Source: Actinoplanes sp. N902-109
Lineage (GTDB): Bacteria; Actinomycetota; Actinomycetes; Mycobacteriales; Micromonosporaceae
Assembly (NCBI RefSeq): GCF_000389965.1
Contig: NC_021191.1
Span: 5,333,501-5,397,500 of the forward strand
Direction: 5' to 3'
Length of the DNA: 64,000 nucleotides
Below are positions 17,231-25,550 of the stretch, piece after piece. The notes beneath the pieces are model-generated. The model saw only the letters and a list, made by a program, of their open reading frames with translations. It was not told the DNA's origin and did no database searches. A program made the position numbers and the translations under genes. Positions within the stretch are counted from its first letter, which is position 1. Every line of letters starts with the position of its first letter.

Positions 17231-18172
17231 TCAGGTCAGCGGCAGCGGATAGTGCAAGCCGCCGGCGGTCCACAGCTCATTGAGGCCACGCGGCAGGCTC
17301 AGCGGTGACGCATCGCCGAGGGTCCGGTCGTAGATATCGCCGTAGTCGCCGACGGCGTCGAGCACCCGGGTCGCCCAGCCCTCGCCGACGCCGAGCGCCG
17401 CGCCGAGCGGATCGGCCTCGGCCGCCAGCGTGGCGCGAGCCGCCGGCCCGCCGGCGCGCCGGGCGTACTCGAGGTTGACGGCGAGCTGTGGCACCCAGCG
17501 GCACAGCCGTAGCCAGGCCGGGTCGTCGTCGCGGGCGGCGAGCGCCATCGGCTCCCGCGAGATGGTCTCATCGAGCAGCCGATGCGCCACCGGGTCGGTG
17601 AGCTGGGCCCGCTCGCCGGCCAGCGCCGTGCGGTCCAGCAGGTACGCCGCGCAGACCCCCGCTTCGTAGGCCGCGCGAGCCTCCGCCGGGGTGGCGTACG
17701 CCACCGGGACCGCGCCCGCACCGAGGTACCGGCGCAAGTTGGCGGCGCTCGTGGTGCCGGCCTGCACCGCCACCGGCCGGCCGGCCAGGTCCTGCGGCGT
17801 ACGCACCGGCTCGTCCGCGCGGACCAGGAAGCCTTCGCCGTCATAGCAGGTGACGGCGGCGAAGGTGACGCCGTGCCCGGCCTCCCGGGGCAGCGACGCG
17901 GTCAGGTTGGCGGTGACGAGGTCGACCTCGCCGCCGGCCAGGACGGCCAGCCGGTCGGCCGGGTCGACCGGCCGGAACTCGGCGGTCACGCCGGCCGCGG
18001 CGGCCACCGCCCGGGCGAACTCCACGTCGAGGCCGGCCCACTGCCCGTCCGGGCCGGGGCAGGACAGCCCGAGGATGCCGCGGCTCACCGCGACCCGGAC
18101 GACGCCGCGCTCCCGGACCGCCGCGAGGGTCCTCGTGGATTCCCGTCCGGTGCGAGTCAGGGTGGTCGTCAT
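17231..18172 (-). CDS. AapJ-like amino-acid-binding protein without a signal peptide
   Basis: A 313-aa periplasmic-binding-protein-fold protein. The body follows general L-amino-acid-binding proteins (AapJ/BztA): an early RGVVRVAVS strand, GLDVEFARAVAAAAG, QAGTTSAANLRRYL and an ending GDYGDIYDRTLG followed by RGLNELWTAGGL. The N-terminus MTTTLTRTGRESTRTLAAVRER has no hydrophobic export signal or lipobox, and no ABC permease is nearby. It should therefore stay in the cytoplasm as a carrier, sensor or enzyme; the function is unknown. Start ATG 18172 overlaps the mutase stop by 4 nt. Confidence 0.75.
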   Translation of the reverse strand: MTTTLTRTGRESTRTLAAVRERGVVRVAVSRGILGLSCPGPDGQWAGLDVEFARAVAAAAGVTAEFRPVDPADRLAVLAGGEVDLVTANLTASLPREAGHGVTFAAVTCYDGEGFLVRADEPVRTPQDLAGRPVAVQAGTTSAANLRRYLGAGAVPVAYATPAEARAAYEAGVCAAYLLDRTALAGERAQLTDPVAHRLLDETISREPMALAARDDDPAWLRLCRWVPQLAVNLEYARRAGGPAARATLAAEADPLGAALGVGEGWATRVLDAVGDYGDIYDRTLGDASPLSLPRGLNELWTAGGLHYPLPLT

Positions 18173-19962
18173 GCCGTCACCTCCGTCCGCATCGCCGGCA
18201 GCAGCTCGCGGTCGAACCGGCGCTCGTTGTAGCTGAGCATCTCCAGCAGGTGCTGGGCGTTGCCGCTACCATGGCCCCGGCCGACGGCCACCACCGGCAT
18301 CCGGCCCGCCTCGGCCCACTGCAGGAACCCGCGGTGGTCGATGGTCGCGCGGGCGGCGTTGGCGTTGTCGGCGTGCAGGCAGTACGGCACGTCGAGCAAC
18401 CCGGCCCGGAAAGCTCGCAGCAGCGCGGTCCCGACGTCGTCGGACAGTGCCAGCGTCGCGTCGACCAGCCGGCGCGCCTCGGCGTACACCTCGTTGTCGG
18501 ATCCGCCGGGATCCGCCGGGAACCGCGGACCCTCCAGCGCCGCCACCGCGTCGGCGAACTCCAGCGCCTCGACGTTCTCGGTGATCGTGGGGATCCGGTG
18601 CGCCTCGGCCGGGGTCTTGACGATGAGCCGTTCGGCGCCGCCCAGCCGGGCGAGCCGGACGCTCTCCTCGAGCGTGCGGTAGGCCCCGACCGGCGTACGC
18701 GGGAACACGCCCATGTAGGTGTACACCACGGTGTGCCGGTCGATGTCGCTCAGCAGCTCGTCCCCGAGCCGCCGCAGCGCGGTGACCGCGAGCACGTCCT
18801 GCTCGAGGCTCGTCTGCTGGGCATAGCTGAGCGACACGCTGGGCACGCCGCGCTGCCGGAAGAACAGGCCCTCCAGCACCGACAGCGCCACCAGCAGGCC
18901 GGGCGGGCACAGCTGGCCGAGCATGCAGCCGCCGAAGGTCTCCAGGTGCACCACGTGCCCGTCGGCCGCCGCCGCGGCGAGCAGCTCGGCGCTGCGCGAC
19001 CAGTCGCTGACCGCCTCACGCAGCGGCACCCGGCTGTACGGCAGGCAGTAGGAGACCGGTCCGCCCTCGGTGGCGTCCGCGCCCGCGTCGAGAACCGAGC
19101 GGAAGATGTCGTACGGCAGGGCCGAGCCGTGCCGCACCTGCACCGGGAAGTCGTCGTCCTGAATGCCGTCGAGCATCGCCCGCGTCACTGCGGCGCCGTG
19201 CGCGACGATCGGGAACCCGTTCAGGTCGGCCCCCCGCGCCAGGCTGCGGCGGGCAGACTCGTGGTCGCCGACCCGGGTGTAGCTGTCGAGCGTCACCGTC
19301 CCGACGGCGCGGGCGCGGCAGCCGCGTACCGCCTCGAGTCCGGCCCGCATCTGCGCCACCGTGCCGAAGCCCATGCGCGGCTGCACGACCAACCGGCCCT
19401 CGGCGGCGGCCCGGGCGACAAAGGAGGCCATCCGCCCGCGCGGAGCCCCCGGCGGGAGCGCCGGGCCGGCCGGGGCGGCGGTCACCGGCTCGGGAAGTTC
19501 GTGCACCTGTGCCGGCCCGGTCAACGACGGTCGGCGAGGCAGGTCGCTCAGCATCTGGAGGAATTGCTCGACGCCGGCGTCGGCCTCGAGCACCGCGTCG
19601 AAACCCGCCCGCACCAGCGACTCGACGTGCGCGATGTTGCCCGCGCCGAGGACACCCAGCTTGCCGCCGATGACCACCCGCAGGCCCGCGAGCTCCGGGT
19701 CGGAGCGCAGCTTCCCGATCAGCCGCCGGCCGTCGAGATGCCCGTGCCCGTTCACCGTGCTGATCACCAGCAGGTCGGGCCGCCACGTCCGGCACTCGCG
19801 CAGGATCACCTCGTCCGGTACGCAGACGCCTAGGTTACGCACCTCGTGCCCGGTCTCCTCGATCAACGACTGCAGGAAGACCAGATTCCACATGTGCGCG
19901 TCCGACGACACCGTGGACAACAGAACCCGTGCGCGAGCACGGATCAGGACATCACCTTCCAT
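18169..19962 (-). CDS. Fused S-E coenzyme-B12 glutamate (methylaspartate) mutase homologue
   Basis: A 597-aa first gene of the operon. Residues 10-140 form the cobalamin-binding small subunit with SSDAHMWN (D21, H23): the usual DxHxxG has Asn at the Gly position. A Pro/Ala linker (145-175) leads to the large catalytic subunit. Substrate-binding residues known from clostridial GlmE appear to be kept: R196 in QPRMGFG, R230 in DSYTR, R277 in QVRHG, and E299, Y305 and Y309 in EGGPVSYCLPYS. Characterised enzymes have separate S and E chains. It should convert L-glutamate to 3-methylaspartate. Start ATG 19962 follows GGGGAGG; I saw no B12 riboswitch upstream. Confidence 0.85.
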   Translation of the reverse strand: MEGDVLIRARARVLLSTVSSDAHMWNLVFLQSLIEETGHEVRNLGVCVPDEVILRECRTWRPDLLVISTVNGHGHLDGRRLIGKLRSDPELAGLRVVIGGKLGVLGAGNIAHVESLVRAGFDAVLEADAGVEQFLQMLSDLPRRPSLTGPAQVHELPEPVTAAPAGPALPPGAPRGRMASFVARAAAEGRLVVQPRMGFGTVAQMRAGLEAVRGCRARAVGTVTLDSYTRVGDHESARRSLARGADLNGFPIVAHGAAVTRAMLDGIQDDDFPVQVRHGSALPYDIFRSVLDAGADATEGGPVSYCLPYSRVPLREAVSDWSRSAELLAAAAADGHVVHLETFGGCMLGQLCPPGLLVALSVLEGLFFRQRGVPSVSLSYAQQTSLEQDVLAVTALRRLGDELLSDIDRHTVVYTYMGVFPRTPVGAYRTLEESVRLARLGGAERLIVKTPAEAHRIPTITENVEALEFADAVAALEGPRFPADPGGSDNEVYAEARRLVDATLALSDDVGTALLRAFRAGLLDVPYCLHADNANAARATIDHRGFLQWAEAGRMPVVAVGRGHGSGNAQHLLEMLSYNERRFDRELLPAMRTEVTA

Positions 19963-20213
19963 CTACGCCTCCCCAACGTTTCGGTCAGGCACAGATTGGC
20001 ATCGCGCCGGCTGCGGAATCCACAACAAGCCTTCGAAATCGCCGACGGCCCCGTTCGGTCTCCTCGAAGACGTTGATCGACCTGCGGGAACCGCCCTGGG
20101 CCGCGGGGCATCGCCGATACCGTGCCGGCATCGCGGGCGACGGCTCTAAGGTTGGCCTCAGGTTGACCGGTGAGCATGAGCGGCAAAAGCATCGATGGCA
20201 GGGGGCGGGCCGC

Positions 20214-20906
20214 GTGCGGATCATGATCGCGGATGACGAGGCGGCCATCCGTGACTCGCTGGAACGGGTGCTCCAGGTCGAGGGTTACGAGACCAGCACC
20301 GTCGCGAACGGTCTCGCCGTGCTCGACGGGATCGCCGGGGCCGGCGGTGACCTCCTCGACCTGCTGATCCTCGACGTGATGATGCCCCGCCTGGGTGGGC
20401 TGGAGACCTGCCTGCGGCTGCGGGCCGCGGGCCGGGACCTGCCGGTGCTGATGCTGACCGCCCGCGACCAGGTCTCCGACCGGGTTGCGGGGCTGGACGC
20501 GGGCGCCGACGACTACCTGCCCAAGCCGTTCGCCACCGAGGAGTTGCTGGCTCGCGTGCGGGCCCTGCTGCGGCGGCGCACGCCAGCCGGTGAGGAGTCG
20601 CCGATCCTGTCGTTCGCCGACGTCCGGCTCGATCCCGACAGGTTCGAGGCGTGGCGGGGCGGGCGGCCGCTGCACCTGACCCGCACCGAGTTCTCCCTCC
20701 TGCAGGTGCTCCTGCGCAACGCGACCCGGGTGCTGACCCGCGAGGCGCTGTTCGAGGCGATCTGGGGCTTCGACATGAGTGCCACCGCCAACAACCTTCA
20801 GGTGTACGTGAGTTACCTGCGCCGCAAGCTGGAAGCCGAGGGTGAGCCCCGGCTGATCTACACGCTGCGCGGCCTGGGATACACGATCCGGGAGACTCCC
20901 CCGTGA
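20214..20906 (+). CDS. OmpR/PhoB-type response regulator
   Basis: A 230-aa regulator with receiver domain (D7, D8, phospho-acceptor D54 in LILDVMMPRLGG, and the KPF lysine) and a C-terminal winged helix (LTRTEFSLLQVLLRN to YTLRGLGYTIRE). GTG 20214 is chosen because it begins MRIMIADDE directly and has a GGGGGCGGG site upstream; the longer open frame upstream is not coding. The histidine kinase gene overlaps the stop by 4 nt. The convergent MMPL exporter is a likely regulatory or functional partner. Confidence 0.93.
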   Translation: MRIMIADDEAAIRDSLERVLQVEGYETSTVANGLAVLDGIAGAGGDLLDLLILDVMMPRLGGLETCLRLRAAGRDLPVLMLTARDQVSDRVAGLDAGADDYLPKPFATEELLARVRALLRRRTPAGEESPILSFADVRLDPDRFEAWRGGRPLHLTRTEFSLLQVLLRNATRVLTREALFEAIWGFDMSATANNLQVYVSYLRRKLEAEGEPRLIYTLRGLGYTIRETPP

Positions 20907-22351
20907 GCAGGCCCACCGGCCGGGAACCGCGCCGGCTGACCCGCTGGTGGCGCCGGCGGTCGCTGCGGGCCAGGCTGACGATGATCGCGGCGACGGCCAT
21001 CGCGGTCAGCGTGTTCGTCACCTTCCAGATGGCCGGCGCACTGCTGGACCGGGAACTGCGGGACAGCGCCGAGAAGCAGCTGCGCGCCGACGCCCGCGTC
21101 CTGGCGACGGACGCCGAGCGCGCCGGTCCGATGCATGTGCCGCTGCCGTCGTATCCCGGATCCGGTCGGCTGGTGCGGGTCATCCTGCCCGACGGCTCGA
21201 CCCGGACACCGGCCGGCCAGCCCGCACTGCCTGCGGTCAGCGACGACGCCGCGCGGGTGGCACAGGGCGCGTCCGCCGACCTGATGGAATCCGCCGACAC
21301 TGAGGAAGGCTACGTCGTCTACACGCTGCGGGCCGGCGACGGCGCGGTCCAGGTGGCCCACCTCGCCGACGACAGCCCGGCCAACCGGTTCGGGTTCGGC
21401 ATGCTGCTGATCGGACTGCTCTGCGTGGCCGGCGGAGCCCTTGTCGGGCGGACCGTGGCGCGGACCGGGCTGGCACCGATCGACCGGGTGACCGCCGCCG
21501 CGGTGCATGTCGCGCAGACCCGGGATCTCGACGCCGGCATCCCGGACGAGGGCGGCGGGGAGATCGGCCGGCTGACCCAGTCGATCAACAACATGCTCGC
21601 CGCGCTGCGGGACTCCCGGACGGCTCAGCGGCTGCTCGCCGAGGACGCCGCCCACGAGCTCAAGACCCCGCTCACCAGCCTTCGCCTCAACGTCGAGCTG
21701 CTGATCCGGCTCGATCGGCGCGGCACGCTGGACAGCGCACTGCCGGCGGAGAGCCGGACCCGGCTGCTGCATGACGTCGGCGCCCAGGTGGCCGAGCTGA
21801 GCACCCTCGCCGCCGAGCTGACCGACCTGGCGCGCGGTGACGTCAGCGACGAGAACACCGAGCTGCTCGACCTTGCCGACGTGGTGGTGACGGCCGTGAC
21901 CCGGGCGCGTTCCCGGATGCCCCACATCGAGGTCGCGCTCGACGTGACCTCCGTGTGGGTGAGCGGGCGTCCCGCGGCGCTCCAGCGGGCGGTGCTCAAC
22001 CTCATCGACAATGCCGGCAAGTGGTCCCCCGCGGACCAGCCGGTCCAGGTTCGGCTCCGGGCCGAGGGCGCCTCGGCGGTGCTCGAGGTCGACGATGCCG
22101 GGCCGGGCATCGACGCCGCCGACGTGCCGCGGGTGTTCGACCGGTTCTACCGGGCCGGCAGCGCCCGGGCGTTGCCGGGATCCGGTCTGGGGCTGTCGAT
22201 CGTGCAGCGGGTCGTCGACGCCCACGGCGGCCGGGTGGCCGTCGCCCGCTCCGCACGCGGTGGCGCGCTGCTCCGGGTCGGCCTTCCGGCCGCGGCCCCG
22301 CCCGCCCCGATCACGCGGCGCACCGCCGGGGAGGACACCGCACTGCGCTGA
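20903..22351 (+). CDS. Sensor histidine kinase
   Basis: A 482-aa kinase. Two membrane helices (about residues 25-47 and 163-183) flank an extracellular sensor of about 115 residues, followed by HAMP (about 184-236). The H-box AEDAAHELKTPLTSLR has phospho-acceptor H251. The ATPase domain shows NLIDNAGKW, DAGPGID, FDRFYRA and GSGLGLSIV. It is coupled to the response regulator gene by a GTGA overlap. The signal sensed is not evident. Confidence 0.93.
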   Translation: MSRPTGREPRRLTRWWRRRSLRARLTMIAATAIAVSVFVTFQMAGALLDRELRDSAEKQLRADARVLATDAERAGPMHVPLPSYPGSGRLVRVILPDGSTRTPAGQPALPAVSDDAARVAQGASADLMESADTEEGYVVYTLRAGDGAVQVAHLADDSPANRFGFGMLLIGLLCVAGGALVGRTVARTGLAPIDRVTAAAVHVAQTRDLDAGIPDEGGGEIGRLTQSINNMLAALRDSRTAQRLLAEDAAHELKTPLTSLRLNVELLIRLDRRGTLDSALPAESRTRLLHDVGAQVAELSTLAAELTDLARGDVSDENTELLDLADVVVTAVTRARSRMPHIEVALDVTSVWVSGRPAALQRAVLNLIDNAGKWSPADQPVQVRLRAEGASAVLEVDDAGPGIDAADVPRVFDRFYRAGSARALPGSGLGLSIVQRVVDAHGGRVAVARSARGGALLRVGLPAAAPPAPITRRTAGEDTALR

Positions 22352-22367
22352 CCGCGTACGGGAAGAA

Positions 22368-22397
22368 ATCCGGGACGGCCTGAGCCTTGTCCCGGAT
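22368..22397. terminator. Terminator between the kinase and MMPL genes
   Basis: ATCCGGGAC (22368-22376) and GTCCCGGAT (22389-22397) form a 9-bp perfect stem with a 12-nt loop in the 65-bp convergent gap. It could serve both strands. Confidence 0.55.
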
Positions 22398-22416
22398 CTC
22401 GTCCGTGCCGCCGCGC

Positions 22417-24555
22417 TCACCGTTGCAGCGCGAGCCCTTCGTCGTCCGCGAGCGGCTGGGGCCGGTCCGGCGGTTCCGCCGCCGGTCGCGACAGCCGGCT
22501 CGGCCACCAGATCCGCCGGTCCATCAGCAGGGTGAGGGCGGGCACCAAAACCGACCGCACCAGCAGGGCGTCGAGCAGCACGCCGAAGGCGATCAGGAAC
22601 CCGAGCTCGACCAGCATCACCATCGGAAGCGAGACGAGGACCGCGAACGTGGCCGCCAGGACCAGGCCGGCCGAGGTGATGACGCCGCCGGTGGCCGACA
22701 GGGCTTCGAGCATGCCCCTTCTGGTGCCCAGACGCATGGTCTCCTCCCGGGCCCGGTGGGTCAGGAAGACGTTGTAGTCGACGCCGAGGGCCACCAGGAA
22801 CATGAAAGCCAGCAGCGGCACCGAACAGTCGATGCCCTTGAACCCGAGGATCTTGTCGAAGACGAACACGCTGCCGCCGAGGGCGGCGGCGAACGACACG
22901 ATCACGGTGGCCATCAGGATCAGCGGGGCCGCGACCGCGCGCAGCAGCAGCCCGAGGATGATCAGGATGACGGCGAGTACCAGCGGGATCACCAGCTTCT
23001 GGTCGCGGCTGGTGGTCACGTCGGTGTCGAGGTGCTCCGCACTCGGCCCGCCGACGATCGCCTGCGCCCCGTTCACCGCGTGCACGGCGGTGCGCACCCG
23101 CCTGATCGTGTCGTACTCCGCGGTGGTGTCCGGCGCGCCGGTCGGGAACACGGAGATCTCGGCCCAGCCGCCCCTGGTCTCACCGGCAACGGCCTGGGCA
23201 ACACCGGGGATGCCCTGGACGACGGTGCGGACCCGCTGCTGGGACTCCGGCCGCGTGAAGACCGTCATCGGCTGGCCGCCGAGCTCCGGGAAGTGCTGAC
23301 GCAGAACGGTGAAGCCGGTGACCGACTCCGGCGTGGACAGGAACTGGTCCTGCTCGCGCAGGATGCTGGTGTTGCCCGTCAGCCCGACGACAAGCGCGCC
23401 GAGGACGCCGAGTGAAGCGAGCGCCGCCACCCAGCGGCGGCGGTTGATCGCCGTGCCGAGGCGTCCCCACAGCCCCGGCTTCTCCCGCACAGCAGTGCTG
23501 AACCGCGGGATGGCCGGCCAGAAGATCCGCCTGCCCAGCACGACCAGCACCGCCGGGAACAGCGTCAGCATGGCCACCAGCGCGCACAGGATGCCCACCG
23601 CACCGATCGGTCCCAACCCGCGGGTCTCGTTCAGGTCCGCGACGAGCAAGCACAGCAGGCCGGCGACCACGGTGGCCGCGGACGCGACGATGGCCGGCGC
23701 CGCGCCGCGCAGCGCGTGGACCATCGCGACCCGGACGTTCTCGTGGTGGTGCAGGGCCTCCCGATATCGAGCGATGAGCAACAGCGCGTAATCCGTGCCG
23801 ACGCCGAACACCAGGATCGTCAGCAGCGCCGAGTTCTGGCTGTTGATCACGATGCCGAAGCCCTTGACCAGCAGGTAGACGGTCGCCATCGCGGTCAGCG
23901 CGGCCGCGCCCACAGCCACCAGCGGGACGAACCACAACACCGGGCTGCGGTACGTGATGATGAGCAGGAGCGCCACGACGACGACGGTGGTCAGCAGCAC
24001 CTGCACGTCGATGCCGTCGTAGATGGCGTCCATGTCGGCGTCGATCGCGGCCGGGCCGGTCACGTCGAGGTCCAGGCCGGCCGGGCGGTCCTTCGCCGTG
24101 TCACGCAACGGGCCGATGAGGACCGACGGGTCGCCGTAGGTCCTGCTCACGTCGAGGGTGAACATCATCGCCTTGCCGTCGTTGGAACGTTGCGTCGGCG
24201 GGCCCTCGTCATTCTCGCTGGCCGGCGGCGCCACCGTCGGCGGGTACCGCTTGACAAGGGTGTGGTATTGCCGCTCGACCGCCGCCCGGTCGGCATCGGT
24301 CACACCGCCGGCCCGGTGGTACACGAAGACAAATGTGTTCTCCTCACCGCCAGGAAGCCCGTCCTCCAATGCTGCCACCTTGGTGGACTCGGCACTGGCG
24401 GGCAGGGAATCCACGGCCCTGTCCTTGGTGACCGAGCTCAACTTCGCGCTCATCGGCACCATGACCGCCACCAGCACCACCCACAAGCCGATCACCAACC
24501 ACGGCACCCACCGGCCGGCCCACATTTTCCCGGACGGCGCTGCATCGACTGCCAT
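22417..24555 (-). CDS. MMPL/RND-family membrane exporter
   Basis: A 712-aa protein with about 12 transmembrane helices in two MMPL repeats. After the first helix there is an extracellular loop (about residues 45-165), then a five-helix block with FGVGTDYALLLIARYRE. The second half repeats the plan with ALGVDYNVFLTHRAREE. The paired GxxxDY motifs carry the aspartates of the proton relay in RND-type pumps. MMPL proteins move lipids, siderophores or drugs. I chose ATG 24555, preceded by GGAGGAGG; an upstream ATG at 24600 has no such site. It converges with the two-component system, which may control it. Confidence 0.9.
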   Translation of the reverse strand: MAVDAAPSGKMWAGRWVPWLVIGLWVVLVAVMVPMSAKLSSVTKDRAVDSLPASAESTKVAALEDGLPGGEENTFVFVYHRAGGVTDADRAAVERQYHTLVKRYPPTVAPPASENDEGPPTQRSNDGKAMMFTLDVSRTYGDPSVLIGPLRDTAKDRPAGLDLDVTGPAAIDADMDAIYDGIDVQVLLTTVVVVALLLIITYRSPVLWFVPLVAVGAAALTAMATVYLLVKGFGIVINSQNSALLTILVFGVGTDYALLLIARYREALHHHENVRVAMVHALRGAAPAIVASAATVVAGLLCLLVADLNETRGLGPIGAVGILCALVAMLTLFPAVLVVLGRRIFWPAIPRFSTAVREKPGLWGRLGTAINRRRWVAALASLGVLGALVVGLTGNTSILREQDQFLSTPESVTGFTVLRQHFPELGGQPMTVFTRPESQQRVRTVVQGIPGVAQAVAGETRGGWAEISVFPTGAPDTTAEYDTIRRVRTAVHAVNGAQAIVGGPSAEHLDTDVTTSRDQKLVIPLVLAVILIILGLLLRAVAAPLILMATVIVSFAAALGGSVFVFDKILGFKGIDCSVPLLAFMFLVALGVDYNVFLTHRAREETMRLGTRRGMLEALSATGGVITSAGLVLAATFAVLVSLPMVMLVELGFLIAFGVLLDALLVRSVLVPALTLLMDRRIWWPSRLSRPAAEPPDRPQPLADDEGLALQR

Positions 24556-24631
24556 TCCACTGCCTCCTCCATACGAGTGAATCGCGTGCTGAGGCAGCAT
24601 TCGTACCGAGCGAATCTGAGACGACCATTAA

Positions 24632-24649
24632 TGAGCCATTTTCAATCTG
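24632..24649. repeat. Left terminal inverted repeat of the IS
   Basis: TGAGCCATTTTCAATCTG pairs with the right end at 15 of 18 positions. Confidence 0.65.
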
Positions 24650-24757
24650 GTCTTGCAGGTCAGGGCGGGTCGATAAGGGCCGCTGATCGATGAGGGCGAG
24701 GCTCCAGGCAGGACAGCAAATCGACCAAAACCCGATGCCCCGACCGGGAGCCTCGCC

Positions 24758-25540
24758 ATGCTGTCCTACCCGTCCACGATCACGTTGTCCAGCCGAACCC
24801 TGAACCACCTGGCCGAGCGCATCCGCATCCACCGCCAGCAACGCAAATCCCGATGGCGGCGATTGACCCCGGGCCGCCAGGCCTTGCTCGCCCTGGCCCA
24901 CCTTCGTAACGGCGACACCTACACCCGCCTTGCCGCCGGCTTCCAGATCGGCGTCACTACCGCCTGGCGCTACGTCCAAGAAGCAATCGCCCTGCTCAGC
25001 ACAGCCGCCGACGACCTCGACACCGCCATGCAGCGCATCCGGCTCTTGGCCTACGCGATCCTCGACGGCACGCTTATCCCGATCGACCGGGTCGCCGACC
25101 AAAAGCCCTACTACTCCGGCAAACACAAGCGCCACGGCATCAACGTGCAGGTCATCGCCGACGCGGCCGGCCGCCTCGTGTGGGCCTCGGGTGCGCTGCC
25201 CGGCGCGACGCACGACCTGACCGCCGCCCGCTCCCACGGCATCATCGACGCGCTGACCAGCGCCGACGTGATGACCTTCGCCGACAAGGGATATCAAGGC
25301 GCCCGCGGCAGCGTGCGCACCCCGTTCAAGCGGCGCCGGTTCCGGCCGAAGCTGTCACGCCGGCAGAAGGCGGTCAACCGGGCCCACGCGAAGATCCGCG
25401 CCCGCGGCGAACGGGCGATCGCCACCCTCAAAACCTGGAAGATCCTGGCCAAGCTGCGCTGCTGCCCACGCCGAGCGACCGCAATCGTGCAGGCCATCCT
25501 CGTCCTGCACCACGTCGAAGCCGGCCACTACGCAGGATGA
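24758..25540 (+). CDS. IS5-family transposase (DDE superfamily 4)
   Basis: A 260-aa transposase. The N-terminal part has a helix-turn-helix (LTPGRQALLALAHLRNGDTYTRLAAGFQIGVTTAWRYV). The DDE core is visible as the first aspartate in YAILDGTLIPID, the second in TFADKGYQGARG and the glutamate region in RGERAIATLKTWKIL. Family members are usually 250-280 aa, so it looks full length and possibly active. Start ATG 24758. Confidence 0.9.
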   Translation: MLSYPSTITLSSRTLNHLAERIRIHRQQRKSRWRRLTPGRQALLALAHLRNGDTYTRLAAGFQIGVTTAWRYVQEAIALLSTAADDLDTAMQRIRLLAYAILDGTLIPIDRVADQKPYYSGKHKRHGINVQVIADAAGRLVWASGALPGATHDLTAARSHGIIDALTSADVMTFADKGYQGARGSVRTPFKRRRFRPKLSRRQKAVNRAHAKIRARGERAIATLKTWKILAKLRCCPRRATAIVQAILVLHHVEAGHYAG

Positions 25541-25550
25541 AAAAGGCTCA
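25533..25550. repeat. Right terminal inverted repeat of the IS
   Basis: CAGGATGAAAAAGGCTCA is the inverted partner of the left end; the transposase TGA stop lies inside it. Confidence 0.65.

Larger units (their letters stand above)
24632..25550 (+). mobile_element. IS5-type insertion sequence, about 919 bp, apparently complete
   Basis: One transposase gene is bounded by imperfect 18-bp inverted repeats: TGAGCCATTTTCAATCTG at the left (24632-24649) and CAGGATGAAAAAGGCTCA at the right (25533-25550), matching at 15 of 18 positions when one is reverse-complemented. The right repeat contains the transposase stop. No convincing target duplication is seen at the immediate edges, so either the true ends differ by a few bases or the duplication has decayed. 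It lies just upstream of the MMPL gene and may have removed that gene's original promoter. Confidence 0.75.

Noticed and set aside
19963..20213. B12 riboswitch before the mutase gene
   Set aside because: I looked for a GCCACTG-type B12 box on the minus strand and did not see one, nor a clear cobalamin-riboswitch fold.
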